DNA of 10,375 nucleotides from NCBI GenBank assembly GCA_949127645.1, contig CASBQM010000662.1:1-10375 (forward strand). The letters run 5' to 3'. Shown in pieces: positions 1 to 6,785 of the stretch. The notes under the pieces are model-generated. The model was given only the letters and a program-made list of their open reading frames with translations. It made no database searches and was not told the DNA's origin. Within the stretch, counting starts at the first letter, position 1. The number at the start of each line of letters is the position of its first letter. The position numbers and the translations under genes are program-made. The DNA comes from Synechococcales cyanobacterium PMM_0036. GTDB lineage: Bacteria > Cyanobacteriota > Cyanobacteriia > Elainellales > Elainellaceae.

Positions 1-161
1 AGCCATTCCTGCTCGGCGGCTTGAATGTCGGCAGGGGCGATGTTTAGCTCGGCAGCAATCTCAAAAAGCTGAGTGCGAGTCAGTTCTCCCACTTCGGCTT
101 GGCGGGCGATCGCAATTTGCAAAATCTGCTGAGCATCTTCCGAACGGTATAGCTCTATCAT
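1..161 (-). CDS. 2TM-type small cyanobacterial protein, N-terminal part only
   Basis: Read on the minus strand, an ATG at 161 opens a frame that runs without a stop to the window edge. It begins MIELYRSEDAQQILQIAIAR and continues with a helical, charged segment containing GELTRTQLFEIAAELNI. This resembles, from memory, the conserved N-terminal cytoplasmic part of small cyanobacterial proteins annotated as 2TM domain proteins, whose two membrane helices would lie beyond the window. The function of that family is not known to me. The gene lies 77 bp downstream of the DUF4346 gene on the same strand, so the two could be cotranscribed, although no strong Shine-Dalgarno sequence precedes this ATG. 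Coding status is quite sure because of codon pattern and an uninterrupted frame; the family name is a recall-based inference. Confidence 0.65.
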   Translation of the reverse strand, partial: MIELYRSEDAQQILQIAIARQAEVGELTRTQLFEIAAELNIAPADIQAAEQEW

Positions 162-238
162 GGCGGTAGTTAGACAGTAGGTTTCGGGTGCTAAATCCCT
201 CACTCTAGTTATAAACCATGTGTCCCATAGACATCTCG

Positions 239-667
239 CTAATCTTGGACGTATTCTTCGCCATTAATTAGCGCAATTTCCGCCCGCAAAAACTCTCGAC
301 CCAGATAGGCAGCATGATCCAGATAACCGATCGGGCAAGGCTGGGTTTCTTCAAAAATCTTGATACAAAGCTCTTTCGCCGTCCGACCCGTGTACACTGC
401 CGTATGGCTATGCTGGGCTTCACCTTTGGTGGGCAGAGGTTTGCCTGTTTCTGGGTCGCAAGCTAGACCTTTATCATCAATAATATTGGCGAAATGTTTG
501 GCGCAAATGAGTTGGGTGGGGCGATCGAGATAGATCAAAAAGTAGCCGTCTGGGTCAAGCTCAATAAATCGCTTAGAGAGCTTGTCATCTAAAGTTCTCA
601 GACGTTTAGCTAGGTCTTGAGGTAATTGACCTGCCGCAAGATCTTCTTGGGAAACCGATGAATTCAT
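239..667 (-). CDS. DUF4346 domain-containing protein
   Basis: A complete 142-residue protein of unknown function. The core is about residues 33-142, with the recognisable blocks RFIELDPDGYFLIYLDR (33-49), LICAKHFANIIDD (53-65), DPETGKPLP (71-79), YTGRTAKELCIKIFEE (92-107) and LDHAAYLGREFLRAEIAL (116-133). This block order matches my recollection of stand-alone cyanobacterial DUF4346 proteins. The same domain is also known next to dihydropteroate-synthase-like domains in other lineages, but nothing here shows an enzymatic role. There is no signal peptide and no membrane helix, so it is probably cytosolic. The first 30 residues are charged and look less conserved. It lies upstream of the 2TM-type gene on the same strand and is divergent from the large gene at 802, sharing a 134-bp spacer with it. 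Confidence 0.75.
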   Translation of the reverse strand: MNSSVSQEDLAAGQLPQDLAKRLRTLDDKLSKRFIELDPDGYFLIYLDRPTQLICAKHFANIIDDKGLACDPETGKPLPTKGEAQHSHTAVYTGRTAKELCIKIFEETQPCPIGYLDHAAYLGREFLRAEIALINGEEYVQD

Positions 668-801
668 AGAATGTTAGCTAAATCTGTTTGGATAAGGTCA
701 GCAGTCTCCCAATCTAGCTCATCTTTATTTCTAAGAGCGGATGAGGAGAAAGATTTGTTGAACTGAGGTATGCTTCATCCGGAAGTGGTGGGGATTTAAG
801 C
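668..801. promoter_or_regulatory. divergent intergenic region with an inverted repeat
   Basis: This 134-bp spacer separates the minus-strand DUF4346 gene from the plus-strand gene at 802, so promoters for both should lie here. I could not pick a convincing -35/-10 pair. A perfect 7-bp inverted repeat, CGGATGA at 738-744 and TCATCCG at 775-781, ends 20 bp before the start codon at 802 and could be an operator or a leader hairpin. The start at 802 is preceded by GGGGA at 790-794, a fair ribosome binding site at 7 bp spacing. Confidence 0.3.
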
Positions 802-2856
802 ATGGTTGGGGAGCAAGTCAAGGGGCAAGTTGAGGCAGTGTATGTCGATCCCGTTCGAGGAGACGATCGCGCCAGTGGCAAGCTAACTGAACCCCTCAAA
901 ACCTTGACAGCGGCATTACAGCAGGTCGCTACCATGATTCATCCCACCATGATTCACCCCACCATGATTCACCTTAGCCCCGGTGACTACACGATCGAGA
1001 GTGGCGAAGTGTTTCCCCTAACGATCGCGGGTGTGGCTGTAGTGGGCGATCCGGCGAGTCGAGGGAGAAACATCATAATCAGCGGCAGCGGCGAGTTTCA
1101 TAGCCCCACGTTTGCTCACCAGTCCGTGACGATGCTGATGGAGGGTGACGCGCAGCTACGGGGAGTAACCATTACTAATCCGGCTATTAAAGGGACTGGT
1201 ATTTGGATCGAATCGCCTGAGTTACCATCTGAGCCGGATTTTGAGCAGACTGAACCGACGATCGCAAGCTGCACATTGCGCCAATGCGGACGAGAAGGAA
1301 TTTTTGTTACGGGAACTGCCAAGCCCGCGATCGCCAACTGTCTATTTCAGGGAAATCTGGCGGGGCTTGCCTTTGTGCGCAGCGCCAAAGGAGAAGTTCG
1401 GCGCTGTATAGCGGTAGACAATGGGTTTGGCATGGTGGTGAGCGATCGCGCTGCGCCATTAATTGTAGATAGCCAGTTCGCCGAAAACCGGGTGGGTTTG
1501 CGACTGTCGGGGACTTCCTCTCCAGTTTTGCGTCGGAATGCGATCGAGTACAACATCCGCGAAGGTCTGGTGGCGTTTGGCGCTACGCAGCCTGATTTGG
1601 GCAGTCCTGAAGATGCGGCGGAGAATCGGCTGAAAGACAATGGCAGCTATGATTTGCAAAACCAAACGGCGATCGCTCTGGTCTCAGGTGGTAACTGGCT
1701 CAACCCGACTCAAGTCACCGGTGCTGTCGAGTTTCCAGCCCTTCGGAAGCTGGCGCGTCCCGGTGGACGATCGCACCCCAGCTCAACCAAAGCTCACCCC
1801 AATTGGGCAGAGCCGTTTATCCAGGCGATCGCGCCAATCATCCCTTTGACCACAGAACAAGGTTTTCAGCCTACCGCAAAGCTTTCTAGAGCGGCTTATG
1901 GAGAGATGCTATCTTGCGCCAATTTTGGATCACAAGTTGAATTACAGGTGCTTCTGGATAAAGCCCTGCGCTCTGAAGCCGTCACCCGACTGGAGGCGAT
2001 CGCCATTCTCACCCAGCTTTTAGACCTCCCTGCGGGCGATCCCGGCGTGCTGTCGGTTTACCGCGATCGCGCCCAAATTCCCAGCCAGAATGTGACTGCA
2101 ATTGCCGCCGCTACCCAAAGCCGCTTAGTGGTGTCTTCCCAGACCGATCGCCTCAATCCTCTCATGCCTATCACCCAAGCAGAAACGATCGCCCTAATCT
2201 ATCAAGCAGGAGTGATACAGGGAAAATTTGAGGCGATCGTCTCTCCCCAAATTGTCAACCCCGCCTCGCATACTTTCGCTGATTTGCAGCGTCATACCGA
2301 CTCATCCAGCGCTCCTGTGGTCGTTGTTTTGCAGGCTAACTTGCCGCCCCCCGATCTGCAATCGAGTCTGCGATCGAGCTTGCAAGCGAGCCTAAGCTTG
2401 AGCCTGCCAGTTGCCGAAATTGTTTTGGCGATCGCTCAGGAAACTATCAGTCTGCTTCAATTTCAGGGAATTGAAGCATTTTTGGGACGATCGGATGACG
2501 ATGCCACTTTGTCGATAAGCCTTCAGATGGCGATTCCCGATCCTGACGCGATCGATGCTGAGCCAGATATGAATGGCATCGCTATCTCCCATCCCGACAA
2601 TTCCTTAGAGAGTGCCCGTCTTGCCCAACTCATTCACAAAACCATCCTGCGCCACATTGACACTCGCACTCATGGCGTACAGCCTGAGAAAAATTCTTTG
2701 CCGATCTTAATTCCTACAAGCTGTATCACGGTAGGCTTTGTGACGGGTCAAGAAGATGCGATTAATTTAAGCGATGCTGAATACCGCCGCTGTATGGCAC
2801 GAGCGATCGCCAAGGGTATTCTCTCCTATATCCGATTGAGTGCCTTAATGTCTTAG
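802..2856 (+). CDS. DUF1565 beta-helix protein with SLH-like and amidase-like C-terminal regions
   Basis: A 684-residue protein with three parts. Residues about 13-290 form a DUF1565/parallel beta-helix region: it opens with YVDPVRGDD and PLKTLTAAL, then shows repeats such as TIASCTLRQCGREGIFV and PLIVDSQFAENRVGLRL. Residues about 330-475 resemble degenerate S-layer homology segments, with NWAEPFIQAIA and the VTRLEAIAILTQLL type of helix. Residues about 505-684 resemble the Amidase_3 fold (N-acetylmuramoyl-L-alanine amidase), clearest in VAEIVLAIAQETISLLQFQGIEA and in the end, ARLAQLIHKTI to GFVTGQEDA to MARAIAKGILSYI. The zinc and catalytic positions look lost: DPGHGG is replaced by VVVLQAN, the first Glu by Val537, and the last Glu before GFVTG by Thr643. 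It may therefore bind rather than cut peptidoglycan. No signal peptide is visible at this start, which is odd for a wall-associated domain set. The start is supported by GGGGA 7 bp upstream. Confidence 0.8.
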   Translation: MVGEQVKGQVEAVYVDPVRGDDRASGKLTEPLKTLTAALQQVATMIHPTMIHPTMIHLSPGDYTIESGEVFPLTIAGVAVVGDPASRGRNIIISGSGEFHSPTFAHQSVTMLMEGDAQLRGVTITNPAIKGTGIWIESPELPSEPDFEQTEPTIASCTLRQCGREGIFVTGTAKPAIANCLFQGNLAGLAFVRSAKGEVRRCIAVDNGFGMVVSDRAAPLIVDSQFAENRVGLRLSGTSSPVLRRNAIEYNIREGLVAFGATQPDLGSPEDAAENRLKDNGSYDLQNQTAIALVSGGNWLNPTQVTGAVEFPALRKLARPGGRSHPSSTKAHPNWAEPFIQAIAPIIPLTTEQGFQPTAKLSRAAYGEMLSCANFGSQVELQVLLDKALRSEAVTRLEAIAILTQLLDLPAGDPGVLSVYRDRAQIPSQNVTAIAAATQSRLVVSSQTDRLNPLMPITQAETIALIYQAGVIQGKFEAIVSPQIVNPASHTFADLQRHTDSSSAPVVVVLQANLPPPDLQSSLRSSLQASLSLSLPVAEIVLAIAQETISLLQFQGIEAFLGRSDDDATLSISLQMAIPDPDAIDAEPDMNGIAISHPDNSLESARLAQLIHKTILRHIDTRTHGVQPEKNSLPILIPTSCITVGFVTGQEDAINLSDAEYRRCMARAIAKGILSYIRLSALMS
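931..975 (+). repeat. 15-bp tandem repeat, three copies, inside the DUF1565 gene
   Basis: Three head-to-tail copies of a 15-bp unit (accatgattcatccc and two near-identical copies) lie at 931-945, 946-960 and 961-975. They keep the reading frame and encode TMIHP-TMIHP-TMIHL at residues 44-58. Family members, as I remember them, have a single short strand followed by a SPGxY turn here, so the extra two copies look like a recent in-frame expansion. It would lengthen the first strand or loop of the beta-helix. Confidence 0.9.
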
Positions 2857-3132
2857 AGCGTATCATCAATTAGGTATCAACTTAATCCAAGTCGTTTAAC
2901 CTCGTTAAATATAAAGCGTTCAACTGTATGCCCTCCTTGTTTTTCTCTGGCTCCAATTCTATTGATTATTGTGTTTAGCTCAATAAACTCAAACCGTCCT
3001 CACCCCAGCCTCTCTCCCAGAGCAGGAGAGGAGCTTTAAACCCAGGGGACATTCATATCTCTACTCTGCAACGCCTTAAATTGATATTAGAAATCATTGA
3101 GGGCGATCGCCCTCCCATTAGCTCTCAACTTA
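2857..3132. other. spacer between DUF1565 gene and RND pseudogene
   Basis: This 276-bp spacer lies between two convergent coding regions. It holds the C-rich/G-rich hairpin repeat (3000-3047) and a perfect 16-bp palindrome, GAGGGCGATCGCCCTC, at 3099-3114, which is a HIP1 octamer extended by four matched bases on each side. The palindrome lies 19 bp beyond the RND stop codon and could fold as a transcript end, but no T run follows on either strand. No complete gene is visible, apart from an open plus-strand frame without a start codon described among the findings. Confidence 0.6.
3000..3047. repeat. cyanobacterial intergenic CCTCACCCC-type repeat
   Basis: The stretch starts tcctcaccccagcctctctc and ends with gagctttaaacccagg. 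It resembles a short dispersed element I recall as common between cyanobacterial genes, in which a C-rich arm and a G-rich arm form a hairpin. Here CCTCTC (3009-3014) can pair with GAGAGG (3026-3031). It follows the stop of the large gene by about 145 bp. It lacks a T tract, so a role as intrinsic terminator is doubtful. Confidence 0.45.
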
Positions 3133-4705
3133 TTAAGCAGGCGCGTCGCCCTGAGATCTTAAAGCTTCTGCGGGTACCTGACCTTTTCCATTAGAAGCGG
3201 CTGATTCGTTTGACGGAGTAGGATCTGGTGAGGGCGGTGTACCTGGCGAGGGCGGCTCAGGATGATTTCCTTTTGTTGCAAAATCCGTGAGATTTTTGAC
3301 CACCACGTAAAGGACGGGCACTAACAGCAGGCTCCAGATAACAGAGACCAATAAACCGCCAAACACGGCTGTGCCAAGCGATTGACGACTAGCTGCTCCC
3401 GCCCCCGATGCTGTGACTAGAGGTAGGAACCCAACCAAGGAAGCGATCGTGGTCATTAGAATCGGGCGGAGTCGCTGTTGCACTGCATGGAGCGCAGCTT
3501 GGGCGATCGTCATGCCCTGCTTCCGCGACTGGTTGACAAATTCCACAATCAAAATTGCGTTTTTACTCGCTAATCCAATCAGCATCACTAGCGCCACTTG
3601 GCAGTAGAGATCGTTGACCAACCCGCGTAGCGAGACAAATAACAGTGCGCCCAAAATAGCAAAGGGTACGGTTAGCAAGATGATGATTGGATCAATGTAA
3701 TTCTCATACTGCGCTGCCAGAATCAAAAATACGGCAATGAGACCGAGAGCGAAGAGCAGAATGACCTGTCCGCTGGACTTAGCCTCTTCCCTAGAAAGCC
3801 CTGTCCAGTCGTAACCCAGACCCGGTTGCTCAACCTCTTTATAAATCTGTTTCATTGCCTCGATCGCCTCTCCAGAACTGTGACCCGGAGCAGCACTACC
3901 TTGGATTTTGATTGAACGAAATAGGTTGAAGTGGCTAATTGTTTGGGGACCCGTAATCGGCGTGATTTTGGCAATTTCATTCAGGCGTACCATGCTGCCG
4001 CTGCGCGATCGCACCTGAATTTGACTTATCTTGCCGGGAGAATCCCGAAATTGTTCATCTGCCTGGATATATACCCGATAGCTGCGCTGAGAGAAGGTGA
4101 AATCGTTGACATATTGCCCACCCATGTAAGCCCCAAACGTATTCATGGCTTGACCAAAATCAACGTTAAGTGCCTGTAAACGATCGCGGTCAATATCAAT
4201 TTCATACTGCGGAGTGCTGGCGGTGAACTGGGTAAACACCCGACTCAAGATAGAATTCTTGTTGGCTTTATCGATCATCTCTTGGGCGATCGCCAGAAAT
4301 TAATCGATACTGAGCTGTCCATTAGTGCGGTCTTGAAGCTGAAACTCAGAGCCACCGGTAACGCCATAGCCAGAAACCGCAGGCAGTTTTATATACGGTC
4401 TGCGCCACCTTTTCGGTCGAGGCAAGAGAAACCCCATCAGGAGCCTGAATAAGTCCAACAATAACGCCCTGATCTTCTTCGGGCACAAATCCGTTAGGGA
4501 AAGAAGTATAAACCACCACTGTTGCTGCCAGCCCAAGAATAAACACTCCCACCACAATCATCCGAATGCGGATCAGGAATTTGCTCAGACGCTCGTATTG
4601 CCTAAGCACCCAGCTAAAGCCTCGATTGAACTGCCGAAAGAACCAGCCCAATGGACCTCGCCCTTCACCCTCGGTATGACGCAGAAAGAGCGCCGACATA
4701 CTGCT
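3133..4705 (-). pseudogene. RND (HAE1/AcrB-type) efflux transporter, decayed C-terminal half
   Basis: Proteins of this family are inner-membrane proton-driven drug exporters of about 1,050 residues. Only the second half remains. The 5' piece (4699 down to about 4390) starts abruptly at SALFLRHTEGEGRG and carries TM7 (MIVVGVFILGLAA) and FVPEEDQGVIVG. Near 4387 the frame jumps from ...AQTVYK to LPAVSGYGVTGGSEFQLQDR, where roughly 75-90 codons of the family are missing. A TAA at 4300-4302 interrupts ...NGQLSID before FLAIAQEMIDK. The same frame then stays open to 3133, giving GYDWTGLSREE, TM8-TM12 and the proton-relay lysine in ASKNAILIVEF (Lys239 of the 381-residue open piece). The N-terminal half, including the TM4 aspartates needed for proton transfer, is absent. 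With an N-truncation, an internal frameshifting deletion and a nonsense codon, it cannot make a working pump. The well-kept downstream frame suggests recent decay. Confidence 0.92.
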
Positions 4706-4740
4706 GCCGCTTTGAATTACCTGGATGCTGCCGCTTTGAA
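4702..4740. repeat. 15-bp direct repeat at the RND/peptidase junction
   Basis: The 15-mer tgctgccgctttgaa occurs at 4702-4716 and again at 4726-4740, a period of 24 bp. It sits exactly where the truncated RND reading frame ends and the M4 peptidase remnant begins. On the plus strand it encodes CCRFELPG then CCRFEVRSE. The ELPG and VRSE parts fit M4 peptidases, where they are normally separated by about two residues, so the second copy looks like an inserted duplication at the breakpoint. Confidence 0.85.
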
Positions 4741-4914
4741 GTGCGATCAGAACAGATAACGCATCTGGCGCAACCTACGATCTGTTCAGGGACATTTATG
4801 AACGCAATTCTATTGACGATGACGGACTGCGATTAAACTCCACCGTGCATTTTGGCGTGAACTATGACAATGCCTTTTGGAATGGCGATCAGATGGTCTA
4901 CGGCGATGGGGATG
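4713..4914 (+). pseudogene. M4 (thermolysin-like) metallopeptidase remnant
   Basis: Translation from 4770 gives ATYDLFRDIYERNSIDDDG, then LNSTVHFGVNYD, then NAFWNGDQMVYGDGD, which is the stretch just before the HExxH zinc motif in M4 peptidases. In a different frame, 4741-4755 reads VRSEQ, the element that normally precedes this stretch, so a small frameshift or deletion lies near 4755-4765. Immediately after GDGD the homology stops. The HExxH helix, the downstream zinc Glu and the whole C-terminal domain are absent, as is the propeptide side. What remains is about 60-65 codons of a protein usually several hundred residues long. It lies just upstream of the emfourin-like gene, the order known for protealysin-type peptidase/inhibitor pairs, and this supports the identification. 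Confidence 0.88.
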
Positions 4915-4950
4915 TTTTATCCTCAAGCTGGAGCGATCGAAAACAACGTC

Positions 4951-5244
4951 ATGCACATCTTATTTGAACGCAGTGGCGGTTTTGCCGGGATGACCGTAAC
5001 CCTAACAGTCGATACTGCCACCCTATCAACCGATGCTGCAGCCCAGCTACGCAATTGGGTTGCAGCGGCTGACTTTTTCCGCCTGCCAGCACTACCGACT
5101 TCTACTCAAGCCGATCGCTTTCAGTACAGGGTAACTATTGAAGAAGACAATCAAAAGCATACGGTTACAGTCGGAGAGGCAGGAGTGCCAGACACGCTGA
5201 GACCGCTTCTGGAGTGGCTGATGGAAGCTACTCGACGGCGCTAG
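4951..5244 (+). CDS. emfourin-like M4 metallopeptidase inhibitor
   Basis: A 97-residue protein starting MHILFERSGGFAGMTVTLTV. It has the conserved FERSGGFAG opening, a VDTATL strand, the ADFFRLP turn, the DRFQYRVTIEE strand, a HTVTVGE strand and a C-terminal helix, RPLLEWLMEATRR. These are the features I know from protealysin-inhibitor (emfourin) family proteins, which bind and block M4 peptidases in a small beta-rich fold with a C-terminal helix. The frame is open upstream to an ATG at 4864, but those codons overlap the peptidase remnant and do not look like family sequence, so I chose 4951. The nearest purine-rich site, GGAG at 4930-4933, is rather far. The gene is intact although its presumed target is destroyed. 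It has no signal peptide, as expected for a cytosolic inhibitor. Confidence 0.82.
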   Translation: MHILFERSGGFAGMTVTLTVDTATLSTDAAAQLRNWVAAADFFRLPALPTSTQADRFQYRVTIEEDNQKHTVTVGEAGVPDTLRPLLEWLMEATRRR

Positions 5245-5425
5245 GCTTGCTCTTACGACTTTAATGGCGGTGGGCGGGGCAATAATATCCTGCCTGCTTT
5301 TACAAAAGTCTAGCCTAAAGCCTCAATATGGTGTATGCTGCGTCTCACCCTTCATGCAGCATATCCGAGCTATGGAACTGATCAGTCACCGTCCCCACCG
5401 AGCAGCTATTCGCTTCAAGGCTAAA

Positions 5426-5710
5426 ATGCAGCTTTTAGAAACAACCGACGAGTTTTTTGGGACGGATGATTGTTGCAAGTCGGCTAATCTTCTAGAAGAA
5501 TTGGCGACAACTCTATTTCAGTCTAGGCAATACCTGGTGTTTTACGAGCAGCACCATTCTAAACAAGAAGCAAAACAGGCAGAAGATAGGCTAGCTCAGG
5601 AGTTGGGAGAAACCTATCAGCAAGTCATGCGGCACCGACAAGATCCTGTTGTTCAGAGCCTCAATGCTTTGTTCTCATGGGAGAATATCACCTTTTTGGA
5701 AAAAAGATGA
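5426..5710 (+). CDS. hypothetical protein, about 94 residues
   Basis: I do not recognise this protein. From the ATG at 5426 it begins MQLLETTDEFFGTDDCC and is largely helical and charged, with a possible coiled-coil stretch in HHSKQEAKQAEDRLAQELGE and a C-terminal NALFSWENITFLEKR. I chose this start because AAGG at 5417-5420 lies 5 bp upstream. The same frame is open back to 5264, and ATG codons at 5354 and 5372 are alternatives that would add up to 54 residues, but the far upstream part (IISCLLLQKSSLKPQYG) does not look like conserved protein. There is no signal peptide or membrane segment in the chosen form. It follows the emfourin-like gene by about 180 bp and converges with the amidotransferase gene. 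Coding is likely but function is unknown. Confidence 0.55.
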   Translation: MQLLETTDEFFGTDDCCKSANLLEELATTLFQSRQYLVFYEQHHSKQEAKQAEDRLAQELGETYQQVMRHRQDPVVQSLNALFSWENITFLEKR

Positions 5711-5778
5711 CATACTCCCGTTCCCTACTCCCTCTCTAGCGATCGCCCTTTTCCCAAATAGTGCGTTGCAAAGCATCA

Positions 5779-6480
5779 CTACACAGCAATCTGCTCTCGC
5801 TTTAGCCATTCTTGCAACAAGAATCTCCTCAACCACTGCTCAATAGTGGCAGCATGGCGATCGTTTCCTGCTATGTGAGCTTCATAGGGCTGTGCGCCCG
5901 GTAAGCTGAGCTGTTCGGGCACTTTAGAAATCCATCGATCAATCATGGCGCGGGTTATTTCTGGATGAAACTGCGTGCCATAAGCCTCGCCATACTGAAA
6001 CGCCTGATGGGGAAAAGTCTTACCTGTGGCTAGTAGCGTTGCGCCAGTGGGCAACTCAAAGCCTTCTTTGTGCCACTGGTAAACCTCGGTCAGATCCGAA
6101 AGCGGATTGTGGGCAAGAGGCACTGGCTGAATCGGCACATAGCCAATTTCTCGTAGATCTTGGGGATGGGGAGCTACTTTTGCCCCCAGCACTCGTGCCA
6201 AGAGCTGCGCTCCGAGACAAATTCCTAGGTAAGGCTTGCCGGAGTCGAGGGCGATCGGAATCCACTCCAATTCAGCCCGAATAAAGGACAAATCCTCATC
6301 GTTGGCGCTCATTGGACCGCCAAACACCACGACTCCGGTGTGAGCCTCCATTGTCTTGGGCAACTCTGTCCCGATCGCCGGACACCGAATGTCTAGCGCA
6401 TAGCCGTTCTCTTGCAATACCTGACCCACCAACCCTGGCTCTGAAGTCTCTTGATGAACAATCACTAAAACTTTTTTCAC
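5779..6480 (-). CDS. class I glutamine amidotransferase (GMP-synthase-like, stand-alone)
   Basis: A 233-residue single-domain protein of the GATase class I family (COG0518-like), which hydrolyses glutamine to deliver ammonia. The oxyanion strand VVVFGGPMSANDED (50-63), the nucleophile elbow GICLGAQLLARVLGA with Cys88, and the QFHPEIT motif with His172 and Glu174 complete the Cys-His-Glu triad. VYQWHKEGFELPTGATLLA (133-151) is typical of the GMP-synthase-like branch. No synthetase domain is attached, so the acceptor substrate is unknown. Some homologues act on glutamate-like or sulphur-containing peptides, and this cannot be decided here. The start is a GTG at 6480: no ATG lies upstream before an in-frame stop, and the following MKKVLVIVHQE matches the family's first strand. 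It is divergent from the transketolase-like gene. Confidence 0.85.
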   Translation of the reverse strand: MKKVLVIVHQETSEPGLVGQVLQENGYALDIRCPAIGTELPKTMEAHTGVVVFGGPMSANDEDLSFIRAELEWIPIALDSGKPYLGICLGAQLLARVLGAKVAPHPQDLREIGYVPIQPVPLAHNPLSDLTEVYQWHKEGFELPTGATLLATGKTFPHQAFQYGEAYGTQFHPEITRAMIDRWISKVPEQLSLPGAQPYEAHIAGNDRHAATIEQWLRRFLLQEWLKREQIAV

Positions 6481-6540
6481 GATCGCAACTGCTGCTTTAT
6501 GTTTCTACATCTATCGCTTCTGCTAAAAGCCTAGCCTTTT

Positions 6541-6576
6541 CAAATAAAAAAAACTGTTCAAAAGCAAAAAACTGTT
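6541..6576. repeat. 18-bp imperfect tandem duplication
   Basis: caaataaaaaaaactgtt at 6541-6558 is followed directly by caaaagcaaaaaactgtt at 6559-6576, with 15 of 18 positions identical. It lies in the spacer between the divergent amidotransferase and transketolase-like genes. Confidence 0.7.
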
Positions 6577-6665
6577 GATTTAGGACGGATCGAAAGAGCG
6601 GATTTTTAAATAAGCCGATCGCTATCAGCAATCCTCATGGCAACCCTCACAAATTCTAGGGAGAT

Positions 6666-6688
6666 GAAATGGAGCGATCGCCCATTTC
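6666..6688. promoter_or_regulatory. hairpin with a HIP1 tip in the transketolase-like leader
   Basis: GAAATGG at 6666-6672 pairs perfectly with CCATTTC at 6682-6688. After one bulged A, the inner GCGATCGC closes two more pairs around a GATC loop. The hairpin lies about 100 bp upstream of the start at 6786. No T run follows, so a leader structure or operator is more likely than a terminator. The rest of this 305-bp spacer shows a possible -10 element TATATT at 6756-6761 without a convincing -35, and AAGAGG at 6769-6774 as the ribosome binding site. Confidence 0.4.
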
Positions 6689-6785
6689 AGAAGACCATCT
6701 GGCGATAGGATTTAAGGATTAAGCGAATCTTAAAACTTAGCTCCGTTCGCTGCTCTATATTAATTGTCAAGAGGTCTTTGAATTC

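Noticed and set aside
4651..4836. 61-codon plus-strand ORF across the RND/M4 junction
   Set aside because: It begins antisense to the RND remnant and then runs into the peptidase remnant; only its VRSEQ part has meaning, as a frameshifted piece of the M4 gene.
4864..4950. Longer start for the emfourin-like protein
   Set aside because: The added 29 residues overlap the M4 remnant in another frame and do not resemble the family, whose members start just before the FERSGG motif.
6312..6578. 88-codon plus-strand ORF overlapping the amidotransferase start
   Set aside because: Antisense to the conserved N-terminal part of the amidotransferase and Ser/Leu-rich without any motif.
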